The translations under genes were made by a program, and so were the position numbers. Below are positions 1 to 7,255 of a stretch of DNA of 60,061 bases, one piece after another (positions within the stretch are counted from its first letter, which is position 1; every line of letters begins with the position of its first letter). Location of the stretch: assembly GCA_938042245.1 (NCBI GenBank), contig CALIRO010000012.1, forward strand, positions 1 through 60,061. The letters run 5' to 3'. A model generated the notes under the pieces. That model worked only from the letters and a program-made list of their open reading frames with translations, ran no database searches and was not told the origin of the DNA. The DNA is from an uncultured Thermoguttaceae bacterium (GTDB lineage: Bacteria > Planctomycetota > Planctomycetia > Pirellulales > Thermoguttaceae).

Positions 1-156
1 ATTTCGCTCAACCAGCGGCAAAAACTCTGGATTGACGCATCCAGGACACCGGATTGGGCATCCTTGCATCCACAGCACAAAGCGCTCACCAGGACCATTG
101 GCCACCGAGCGCTCCTGCCAGGCGCCGAGGTTAAGGTAAACCCTCCCTTCCTTCAT
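1..156 (-). CDS. Radical SAM activating-enzyme-like protein, 3' part beyond the window
   Basis: The reading frame runs off the left edge, so only the first 52 residues are visible. They contain 'NGPGERFVLWMQGCPIRCPG' followed by Cys-Val-Asn-Pro-Glu. The Cys-x3-Cys-x2-Cys motif (residues 33, 37 and 40) is the [4Fe-4S]/SAM ligand set of radical SAM enzymes, and the preceding 'GPGERFVLW.QGC' context is typical of NrdG- and PFL-activase-type proteins that install a glycyl radical on a partner enzyme. The ATG at 156 was chosen because family homology begins there. The frame stays open upstream to an ATG at 357 directly after an in-frame TAG, which would add 67 lysine-rich residues without recognisable homology. 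Neither start has a strong ribosome binding site. The partner and exact function cannot be told from this fragment. Confidence 0.75.
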   Translation of the reverse strand, partial: MKEGRVYLNLGAWQERSVANGPGERFVLWMQGCPIRCPGCVNPEFLPLVERN

Positions 157-589
157 AGGAGTACCCCGTTGAATGCAAGTTTCATCATTACCAACTTTAC
201 CGCCTTTACCAAAACCCCCTCTGTCGGCCGTGCCCCCTAGTAGAAGGGGGAGCGGAACCTTGTAGGGTTTTCCTTTGGGTAGCATCTTGAAGCTGGCTGT
301 TTGCCATTTTCCATAACTCTTTTGGTTTCGAAGACGTTGGAGCTTAGAGTTGTTCATCTAATTTTCTAACGGGAACGCTTTCCGTGAGTTAGAAGGTCTC
401 CTTTCCGGGGTGGCCTCGAAGATGGCAAACTTTGCGCTTAGGGGTATAATTTCCGGTAAGGTGGCCTCTACGATTTGCGACTTTTTCCGATCTACAATGT
501 ACGGTTCCCGATCTACGATAAGCCATGGACACTTCCCAATAAGCGAGTTTCGCTTCCCACCAACCTATCTTAAAGGAGGAGCCCCTGTA
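157..589. other. Intergenic region with degenerate short repeats between divergent genes
   Basis: Divergent spacer between the radical SAM gene and the beta-propeller gene. It holds two copies of TTCCGG followed by GTGGCCTC (403-417 and 451-468) and two copies of CCGATCTAC 21 bp apart (487-495 and 508-516), with a related CGATTTGCGA at 471. A short hairpin, AAGCGA-GTT-TCGCTT, lies near 542-556. Open frames across it on both strands look non-coding. Confidence 0.5.
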
Positions 590-1876
590 ATGGCCAGTGC
601 CGGCAACCTTTCGCGGCGAGATTGGTTTCGCTGGACGGCGGCCGCAGGCGCCGGCGGCTTTTTGGGTGCCCAGAGGCTTGGGACTTCCAAAGACCCTTGG
701 GCTGCCGAACCGCCCGCCAAATTGCCCCCCTGCCGGCCTATCACCAAGGGTCCGAAGTTCCACTGGTTCGGCTACTACGACAAATGGCAATTCGATCCGA
801 CGGATCGATATGTACTGGGCATGGAGGTGGATTTTGAGCATCGTTCGCCCAAGCCGGACGATGTGGTTCGGATCGGCATGATTGATCTGGCCGAGGGCGA
901 CCGTTGGACCGAACTGGGCACGAGCACCGCCTGGTGTTGGCAGCAGGGTTGTATGCTCCAATGGCGTCCGGGCTTTGCCGATGAAATTCTTTGGAACGAT
1001 CGACAAAAGGACCAATACGTCTGCCATATTCTGAACGTCAAGACGGGACAGAAGCGGACCGTGCCGATGGCCATTTATGCAGTTAGCCCGGACGGCCAAT
1101 GGGCGGTGACGACCGATTTTCGCCGTCTAGGCGACATGCGTCCGGGCTACGGCTATAACGGTATTGCCGACCCTTACGCCGACCAATTGGCACCGAAACA
1201 GTCTGGCATTTGGCGGGTCGATCTCCAGACCGGCAAACTGGAGCTGATCATCAGCCTGGCCGATGTGGTAAAGATACCGTTCCCCCACGGCGAGTTCGGC
1301 AAATCAAAGCATTGGTTCAACCACTTGTTGGTCAACCCGGATGGAAGCCGATTTGTTTTCCTCCACCGGTGGCGCATGCCGGAAAAACCGGGTCATATCA
1401 CACGAATGATCACTGCTGCTCCGGATGGCTCCGATCTGCGCATTATCGACGACAACGGCCTAACAAGCCATTTCATCTGGCGAGACCCCAAACATATTCT
1501 GGTCTGGACCAGGAAACTCAAACGGGATGGGTTTCTCCTATTGGAAGACAAACCCGGCGGCAGCGTCGAAGAAGTGCTGATGACCGGCGACGGCCACTGC
1601 AACTACCTGCCTAATCCCCGCTGGTTTGTCTGCGATACCTACCCCGACCGGGAGCGAAAACAGCATCTGTATCTTTACGATACCCAGCGCAAAGAGCGGA
1701 TCCCGCTGGGCGGATTCTACCAGGGCCCGGAGTACCGGCAGCCGCCCTTCCATGAATGGCGCTGCGATCTGCATCCCCGCGTAAGCCGCTCCGGCAGGTA
1801 TATCTCAATCGACTCCGTGCACGAAGGAGGCCGGCAAATATATTTAATTGACATCAGTTCCATTATCCGAGGCTAA
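590..1876 (+). CDS. Tat-exported beta-propeller (TolB/WD40-like) protein
   Basis: 428 residues. The N-terminus carries a twin-arginine signal, 'LSRRDWFRW' followed by an Ala/Gly-rich hydrophobic stretch, so folded export by Tat is predicted. The rest is made of recurring beta-strand blocks of the kind seen in TolB-like six-bladed propellers, with repeated patterns such as 'YAVSPDGQWAVTTDF', 'VNPDGSRFVF' and 'VSRSGRYISIDS'. The last of these is followed by 'IYLIDIS', as in propellers that print a status. The start at 590 is preceded by an ideal AAAGGAGG at 571-578; the same frame is open back to 410, but that part looks non-coding. Propellers of this class in planctomycetes are usually annotated as hypothetical, and some relatives are oligogalacturonate lyases, but no catalytic residues can be assigned here. 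Its substrate is unknown. Confidence 0.85.
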   Translation: MASAGNLSRRDWFRWTAAAGAGGFLGAQRLGTSKDPWAAEPPAKLPPCRPITKGPKFHWFGYYDKWQFDPTDRYVLGMEVDFEHRSPKPDDVVRIGMIDLAEGDRWTELGTSTAWCWQQGCMLQWRPGFADEILWNDRQKDQYVCHILNVKTGQKRTVPMAIYAVSPDGQWAVTTDFRRLGDMRPGYGYNGIADPYADQLAPKQSGIWRVDLQTGKLELIISLADVVKIPFPHGEFGKSKHWFNHLLVNPDGSRFVFLHRWRMPEKPGHITRMITAAPDGSDLRIIDDNGLTSHFIWRDPKHILVWTRKLKRDGFLLLEDKPGGSVEEVLMTGDGHCNYLPNPRWFVCDTYPDRERKQHLYLYDTQRKERIPLGGFYQGPEYRQPPFHEWRCDLHPRVSRSGRYISIDSVHEGGRQIYLIDISSIIRG

Positions 1877-2024
1877 CCCCTAAACGGATACAAAAGTTTA
1901 GATTAATTCGCCCCTGAAAATCCTCCTCAGCGCCCGATATTTTCGCTCTTGCGGATAACGGGGAAACGTTCGCTCGATCAAAACAACCAACCCAAGCAAT
2001 CACTGCCTGCGATCTCCAGTGGGG

Positions 2025-4166
2025 TTAGTCTTCTGCAGGCACAAACATCCGGAAGTCAATCTGCCGAGGCGGCGGAAACTGCCGACGCACACGCTGCCGT
2101 AACTCCGCATCCATGGGCAGGTTTTCGGCGGCAGCCAGTCGCTTTTCATGCCAGGCAAACCATAGGTCCGTCAGCGACACCTCGCCTTCCCGGATGGTAG
2201 CAAACTCGTGTTGGAAGATCTTTTCAACGCCTTCAAGCCGACCCAGCTGGATGGCTGCCCTGGCCCAAAGCAATTGGACGCGCTCATGGCGGCGGACCGA
2301 CTCCGGCAAGGTGCTGACAAACTCATACGCCTCGGCAAAACGGTGGGCCTGAGTGAGCATCTGAAGATATTCGATGGCCAAGGAGGCAATTTGCGGCCCG
2401 GTCTGCCAGGCCTGGAGCATGAGTTGACATGCCCTTTGGCGATCGCCACGGCGGTCGGCCAAGACGGCCAAGTTACGCATCGCCCAACCGGTTTTTTGAC
2501 AAGCTAAGGAGGCTTGCCAGGCCTTTTCCGCTCCCTCCAGGTCCTGGGCCTCCATACGCAAATTCCCTAGGTGCCACCAGGTGAGCCAGTGGTTGCCTTC
2601 GGGCGTCTTAGCGCTGTTTTCCAGACGGGGCGCCCATTCCGGCTGGGTCATAAGTGCGCCCGGATCGGAGGCGGCCGGATCGACCGGTGGCAAAGCCCCT
2701 TTTTCCAGCAAGGCTAGCCAAGGGGCTTGCTCCGGTCCTAAAGATTCCGGCGGAAACGGCAAATGGGTTGGCAGCGGATCGGGCAGACTTTCCATTTGGC
2801 ATCGGCGGCGTTCCAAGGCAGCCCAGCCGGACCCCATCTGCAAGAGCCGTTCCGGCGGCCGAGTGCTAATCTCGGTGAACCTTTGATGCCATTGGTCCAT
2901 TTGGGAACGTGGCACGATTTTTTCTAGAGCCGCATCGGCGGCCTTCCAGGCCACAGTCCAATCTGGCCCGTGCACCATTGTTGGGTCCACCTCTAACAGG
3001 CCGAAGGCTTCGGTCCAGGCCCAAGCGGTCTTTGGCGGCATGGGAAGGCTTTCCATTTGGGTTTGGGCCAGCCCGGCCTGGATTTCCAGATAGGCAAAGC
3101 CCGCCTGGGCCAGGAATTCTTGCCAACGGCGTCCGCCCTGGCTCATCCCCCAGGCGAAGATTTTCCTGCCTCGAAGCTGCTCGGTCGATACCTCGAATAG
3201 CCCCCGGCCTTGGCCATCTAGGGCAGCGATCCAACGCCGCTGGCCCTCCGGAATCCGGGCAAACAGATCATACGCCCGCTGCGACTGGGTGGTGTAGGTC
3301 ATATCCCGGCCCTCATACTGGGGGAGCTTGGCGATGGTAAGTTCCCCCCGCTCGTAGCTATGGGTAAGACCGGTTTCGGCCGGGACCACTACCCGAACAT
3401 CCTTTCGTTCAGGTACAGCAATATTTGTCCACCAGTACATGGGGATTTCTACGTCGTGCGGATTGAGGATGCGGACATGGGCAAAAAGTACCGGAGAGCC
3501 AGGCGGCAGGTGGAAGTCAATCTGCCAAGGAAAACATCGCACCCGGTCCCATTCGTAGATTCGGAGCACCGGTTCGCCTTGGCTGCCCCGGACCTGGGCG
3601 GCAAAAAGCGGCGAACAGGTCAAGTAGTAATGGCCTCGCAAGGTGGTGTTCCACTCAATGCCACCGCTAAACCAGGCGTTCCGAAGAGCCAGATTCGCTG
3701 GCTGAAACACAGGATTCCGGGCTAGTAGCTCCCGTTGGGCGCCTTTATGGATCAAGGAGACCATTCGGCCACCCAACTGCGGCAAAAAGACCGCTCGCAG
3801 GTTTTCATTTTCCAGCACCAGGGCGTCGAAACACTGAAGCTTCTTCTGACGGGTGTATCCGTCCTGCATCCGGTAGGGCAAACACCGCCAAGCCACCCGC
3901 CAACCCAAATACTTTCGTTCTTCCGGCGGGATGGCCGGGTCCAGCCGAAGCGTCTCGTCCTCCCTCGGCCCTCGAAACATGGGCAACGGATTTTCCGGCC
4001 CCAGCTCGGCGGCCGGTAGATAATACCCTTCCCAGCGGAGTGTGGTAGCGCTACCAGAAGGTTGCTGGGCCATGACAGCAGGTCCAAACCAAAGAGGAGT
4101 AATCAAAAGTACATTTATCCAAGCGCCTGGTAAATAAAAAACTAGTGAAAAATCTTGAAGCTTCAT
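2025..4166 (-). CDS. DUF5107 domain protein with C-terminal TPR-like region, secreted
   Basis: 713 residues. An N-terminal hydrophobic segment (residues 8-33) ending near 'AVMAQQ' looks like a signal peptide. Residues about 90-390 match the DUF5107 pattern: 'LPQLGGRMVSL', 'ELLARNPVFQPANLALRNAW' and 'FSGGIEWN' are the conserved core. DUF5107 resembles galactose-mutarotase/glycosidase-associated beta-sandwich folds and is linked with carbohydrate metabolism, but the activity is unproven. The C-terminal 250 residues are helical, with TPR-like periodicity ('WWHLGNLRMEAQDLEGAEKA', then a second similar block). The start has GGAGG ten bases upstream, and it overlaps the stop of the preceding small gene as ATGA, so the two are probably translationally coupled. 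A role in handling glycans at the periplasm or cell surface is inferred. Confidence 0.8.
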   Translation of the reverse strand: MKLQDFSLVFYLPGAWINVLLITPLWFGPAVMAQQPSGSATTLRWEGYYLPAAELGPENPLPMFRGPREDETLRLDPAIPPEERKYLGWRVAWRCLPYRMQDGYTRQKKLQCFDALVLENENLRAVFLPQLGGRMVSLIHKGAQRELLARNPVFQPANLALRNAWFSGGIEWNTTLRGHYYLTCSPLFAAQVRGSQGEPVLRIYEWDRVRCFPWQIDFHLPPGSPVLFAHVRILNPHDVEIPMYWWTNIAVPERKDVRVVVPAETGLTHSYERGELTIAKLPQYEGRDMTYTTQSQRAYDLFARIPEGQRRWIAALDGQGRGLFEVSTEQLRGRKIFAWGMSQGGRRWQEFLAQAGFAYLEIQAGLAQTQMESLPMPPKTAWAWTEAFGLLEVDPTMVHGPDWTVAWKAADAALEKIVPRSQMDQWHQRFTEISTRPPERLLQMGSGWAALERRRCQMESLPDPLPTHLPFPPESLGPEQAPWLALLEKGALPPVDPAASDPGALMTQPEWAPRLENSAKTPEGNHWLTWWHLGNLRMEAQDLEGAEKAWQASLACQKTGWAMRNLAVLADRRGDRQRACQLMLQAWQTGPQIASLAIEYLQMLTQAHRFAEAYEFVSTLPESVRRHERVQLLWARAAIQLGRLEGVEKIFQHEFATIREGEVSLTDLWFAWHEKRLAAAENLPMDAELRQRVRRQFPPPRQIDFRMFVPAED

Positions 4167-4426
4167 TGGGGTAGGACCTCCATACTAAGGACTTGAAATG
4201 GGGACCGTTGGAAGCGGTAGGCTGCACCGGCTTCCAGCACCGAAACAGGAAGCAGGCTATCCCCTTTCCACGCCGATCGCACCGTATATCGCTTGGCCGT
4301 TCCGGGCGACATCCCAGGAAACTCCAATCCCCAAAGAAAGGAGGGAAACAGAATAAAAGTCCATATACCCGCCAAGTTCCCCCAAACCCTTCTGCCCCAC
4401 CCAGCAAGTGCGTGCTTCCAAACCAT
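4163..4426 (-). CDS. Small secreted or membrane protein coupled to the DUF5107 gene
   Basis: 87 residues from the ATG at 4426, which has GAGAGG about ten bases upstream. The N-terminus is basic and then hydrophobic ('KHALAGWGRRVWGNLAG', then 'IWTFILFPSFLWG'), a plausible signal peptide or membrane anchor, followed by a short 45-residue tail. Its stop overlaps the start of the next gene by four bases (ATGA), which is the main reason to believe it is coding. The frame is open upstream to 4483, but no ribosome binding site is visible there. No family was recognised. It may act mainly in translational coupling, or be a small envelope partner of the DUF5107 protein. Confidence 0.45.
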   Translation of the reverse strand: MVWKHALAGWGRRVWGNLAGIWTFILFPSFLWGLEFPGMSPGTAKRYTVRSAWKGDSLLPVSVLEAGAAYRFQRSPFQVLSMEVLPQ

Positions 4427-4907
4427 GGGGGTTTTCCTCTCCCGAAAAAGGCTCCGCCCAGTCGGCTCCGCAAACGCCTCCATAAGGAAATCTATAGAAT
4501 ACTTTTTAGAATCTGCTTTTTCCTGTCAAGTAGGGAAGAAAAGGGCGGAGGGTTTTCATGGTGTTTCGAAGAGATGCAGAAACGCTCGTGGGGAACAAAA
4601 GTAACATGAATCTTTATGCGTATATACTATTCTCTAGGGATCTCTAATCTCGAGTGTTTGCCAATTTGGAGGCGGTCCCAACGGGTCGATCTTCTAACTA
4701 GTGGTGAATATCGACGTTAGGAAATTATATGATCAAATGTATTTCGATACATAACTATTGGAACCCACAGGAGTGATAAAGAATAGCAAAAGCCGAGATC
4801 CGCGCAGGACTCGCCTATTGCCGAGGGGATCTTGGTATCCGGAGCAGCGTGGGCGGCATCAACCAAAAAGTGAATTTTTGTCTTCTGAATAAATAGCCAA
4901 CGAGGAG
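4427..4907. other. AT-rich intergenic spacer
   Basis: Spacer between two minus-strand genes. It should hold the promoter of the small gene/DUF5107 pair and the 3' end of the cyclase-repeat gene. The 4600-4790 part is AT-rich. No convincing coding frame, terminator or repeat was seen. Confidence 0.4.
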
Positions 4908-6686
4908 CTAGGGTGGCAATTGGACGGCTCTGGTTTCATACAGCGGCATATAGCGGTAATAGACTTCCAGGGTCATGGTGGCAGCCGCGGTGGAAAAAAG
5001 CCGACCCCCCACCCGAGTATGCTGGCCATCGAAGTACCAACTGCCCGCTTCGTGTCCTTGGGTAGCTTGAGTGCGGACCAAGAAATCCCGCATCCGCCCG
5101 TTCCATCGCTTCCATTCTTGCCCACCCCAATGGTGCATGAGTTGGGCGGCATAATAGTTGTAATAGATATCGTCTTCGGAAGGTCCCCACTGATCCACAT
5201 AGGCAATCCCTCGCCGAAGTGCGGGATGTTCCGGCCGCCACCCTAAATACATTCGGCACAAAAGACCGATGGCGCTGGTGCTTCGGCGGGGCGCAGGGTC
5301 CATATAGCCATACAAGGCCCCTTGCTCCGTCTGTACACTATCCAGAAACTTCCAAGCCAATACCAGACTGGGTGAAGGCACATTCAGGCCAGCCATCTGC
5401 CCGCTCCGCAAGGCCATCAGTTGCCAGCCGGTTACTGTGCTGTCGCCGGGCTGGCCTGGCTGATACCGCCAACCGCCGCCCGTTTTATCCTGGGCATAGA
5501 CGATGAAGTCAATGGCGGCTTGCGCATACTGTTTGAGCAGCGGATCGCCGGTCATGGCGTAGGCCTCGCTCAAGGCGATGGCTGCCAACCCATGGCCGTA
5601 CATCGTGCCTTCCATAAAGTCGATACCTCGTGCGGCTTTCACACCCCGGCTCAGCAAGTAATAGAAGCCGCGGTGGACCGTCTCTTGGTAAGGGCCGTCC
5701 CGATGGGTATAACCGGCCCCCAAAAAGGCCAGCAGGGCCAGACTGGTGGCCGCCGTCGTACAACCATGGGAGCCGGGATTTCGGCACAGGCCTGGGCAAT
5801 TGGCTTTGCGATGGTCGAAATCCCACCCGCCGTTGGGCATTTGATGGGCCGCCAACCAACGGAGCCCCCGTTCGACAGCTTTTTCCGTAGCTTCGCTTCC
5901 CCCACGTTGGAGTACAATTTCCCGCCTCTTTTTGGGGTCTCTTCCTTCCAGACCACCTCCGGAAACAAACTGGACCACCGGCTCGGTGGTTTCCCGAGGC
6001 AAAACCGCCGGTTCCACCCGCACAACTGGCTGTTGCCCAGCTCGCTCCGGCTCCAGCGCTCCAGAAGTAGGACTCCACGGTACCGGAAGTTCTGGTAGAG
6101 GTACTTCTACCGGTATCGGCTCAGAGTCCGCCAAAACTGGTTGGCCCACAGGCTCAGATCGGTAGCCATCCCACAAAAGTTCCTCCCCAGAAACCTCGTT
6201 CTCCAAAGAGCCTAGCCATTGGCCGCTCGGTTGGCCTTGGACCCCCGGCAGCCACCCTATCCAGGCTAGCAAAAGAATCCCCATTAGATGGACCAGAAAA
6301 CTCACCAAAAAACCGGTAGTTTCTTTTTGCCCTATGGGCAGCCACCAAGCCCGAACTCTTTTCTCAGGTAAGAGTGGAGGCTTCTGGGAGGCCGATTGCT
6401 GAAGCCATTGTTCCAGGGGAGTGGGCGGCGGCAAAACTTCTAGCGGTTCGACTGGTTTAGCCTTTTGGGCATGCTCCCCGGAGAAAACATGGTTTTTCGA
6501 CTTTACGGAAGGTTTGGAAGAAGCAGAGGAGCCAGCCCCTGCCTGTTTACCGGGTGGAAGCGGGTGGGGAGAATGCTGAGGCTGGGTGGACCCATTCGGG
6601 AGGGCTTCCAGGGGAGCAGGGTCATTCTCGGCCGAGCCGGACAACCCATTCTCAAGATTCCTCCGTCCAGCGAATCGGTGTCCCAC
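4908..6686 (-). CDS. Membrane-anchored squalene-cyclase/prenyltransferase-repeat protein
   Basis: 592 residues. Residues 1-110 are Pro/Ser/Lys-rich and probably disordered. One strong transmembrane helix follows at about 122-145 ('FLVSFLVHLMGILLLAWIGW'), then a Pro/Glu-rich linker. From about 265 to 590 there are helical repeats with QW-like motifs such as 'QMPNGGWDFD' and 'TGGGWRYQPGQPGDSTVTGW'. This is the alpha/alpha-toroid of the prenyltransferase and squalene-oxidase repeat superfamily. In planctomycetes such anchored toroids are common, but they usually lack the terpene cyclase acid, and no canonical DxDD motif is visible, so cyclisation of squalene is not claimed. The GTG start at 6686 has no good ribosome binding site, so the true start may differ by a few codons. 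Function unknown; an envelope role is inferred. Confidence 0.75.
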   Translation of the reverse strand: MGHRFAGRRNLENGLSGSAENDPAPLEALPNGSTQPQHSPHPLPPGKQAGAGSSASSKPSVKSKNHVFSGEHAQKAKPVEPLEVLPPPTPLEQWLQQSASQKPPLLPEKRVRAWWLPIGQKETTGFLVSFLVHLMGILLLAWIGWLPGVQGQPSGQWLGSLENEVSGEELLWDGYRSEPVGQPVLADSEPIPVEVPLPELPVPWSPTSGALEPERAGQQPVVRVEPAVLPRETTEPVVQFVSGGGLEGRDPKKRREIVLQRGGSEATEKAVERGLRWLAAHQMPNGGWDFDHRKANCPGLCRNPGSHGCTTAATSLALLAFLGAGYTHRDGPYQETVHRGFYYLLSRGVKAARGIDFMEGTMYGHGLAAIALSEAYAMTGDPLLKQYAQAAIDFIVYAQDKTGGGWRYQPGQPGDSTVTGWQLMALRSGQMAGLNVPSPSLVLAWKFLDSVQTEQGALYGYMDPAPRRSTSAIGLLCRMYLGWRPEHPALRRGIAYVDQWGPSEDDIYYNYYAAQLMHHWGGQEWKRWNGRMRDFLVRTQATQGHEAGSWYFDGQHTRVGGRLFSTAAATMTLEVYYRYMPLYETRAVQLPP

Positions 6687-7190
6687 CGCCCGAAACTCGC
6701 CTTAAAAATGGGTAAAATAGACAACTTGAAGTATCTAGGTAATTATAGACCATCTTCCTCCATGCTACCAGTTTAGTATCTAGCCCCCAAATGCGTCTTT
6801 TGCGAAGTTGGAGATGAGAAAAAGGGAGATCAAGTTGGTGCAGTCGTATTTCATATATACCCTTTTTAGGGGGCAATTACTAACACCATTGTCTACCAAT
6901 TTTTGCCTCTCCCCCTCCTTAGGAGAATTTGAAGCCCATCGCCAGAGTGGTTGTTTCTTTTCCCTTCTGGAAGAGGGCCTCCGGATTTTCTGCCATGAGA
7001 CAGGAGCTCTTTCCGTTAAGTAATACCTTCAGCCGAATGAAGAAGCGGCCTAGTGGATCCGACGAGAGCCTTTGGGGTCCGTGCTGCGCAAGCGGCGGTC
7101 CAGAACAAATAAACTAGCACAAAACCTGCATTCCTACTTTCGCAGGAATGCCCCTTGGCAGGCCGTTCGGCTGAAGTGTTTCCAAAATAT
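6687..7190. other. Intergenic region with promoter-like AT segment and repeat element
   Basis: Spacer between clpC and the cyclase-repeat gene, both on the minus strand. A minus-strand TATAAT lies at 6741-6746 without a good -35 hexamer, so a promoter for the cyclase-repeat gene is only possible. The right-hand third is occupied by the dispersed repeat described separately. No gene is supported. Confidence 0.4.
7025..7183 (-). repeat. Dispersed structured repeat, copy A (MITE/REP-like)
   Basis: An approximately 155-bp element alignable over its length with 39020-39177. The ends are imperfect inverted copies: CCTTCAGCCGAA at 7026-7037 and TTCGGCTGAAG at 7166-7176. Inside, the plus strand has GCTGC-GCAA-GCGGC (7083-7096), and the minus strand has GCATTCCTGC-GAAA-GTAGGAATGC, a ten-pair hairpin with a GNRA-type loop (7127-7150). 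No open frame is conserved well enough to suggest a protein. Confidence 0.7.
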
Positions 7191-7223
7191 AACCCCCTTG
7201 CTGGGAGGACCAGCAAGGGGGTT
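7191..7223 (-). terminator. Intrinsic terminator of clpC
   Basis: Perfect 14-bp inverted repeat AACCCCCTTGCTGG / CCAGCAAGGGGGTT with a five-base loop (7205-7209), located 33 bases after the clpC stop. On the minus strand it is followed by a moderately T-rich ATATTTTGG. Confidence 0.75.
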
Positions 7224-7255
7224 GATCCCCAACTGCTCAGCGCAACGAGCTCCCG

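Noticed and set aside
389..1099. 236-codon open frame antisense to the beta-propeller gene
   Set aside because: It is the mirror of a well-supported gene with signal peptide and ribosome binding site; composition is Arg/Pro-rich as in antisense frames of G+C-rich genes.
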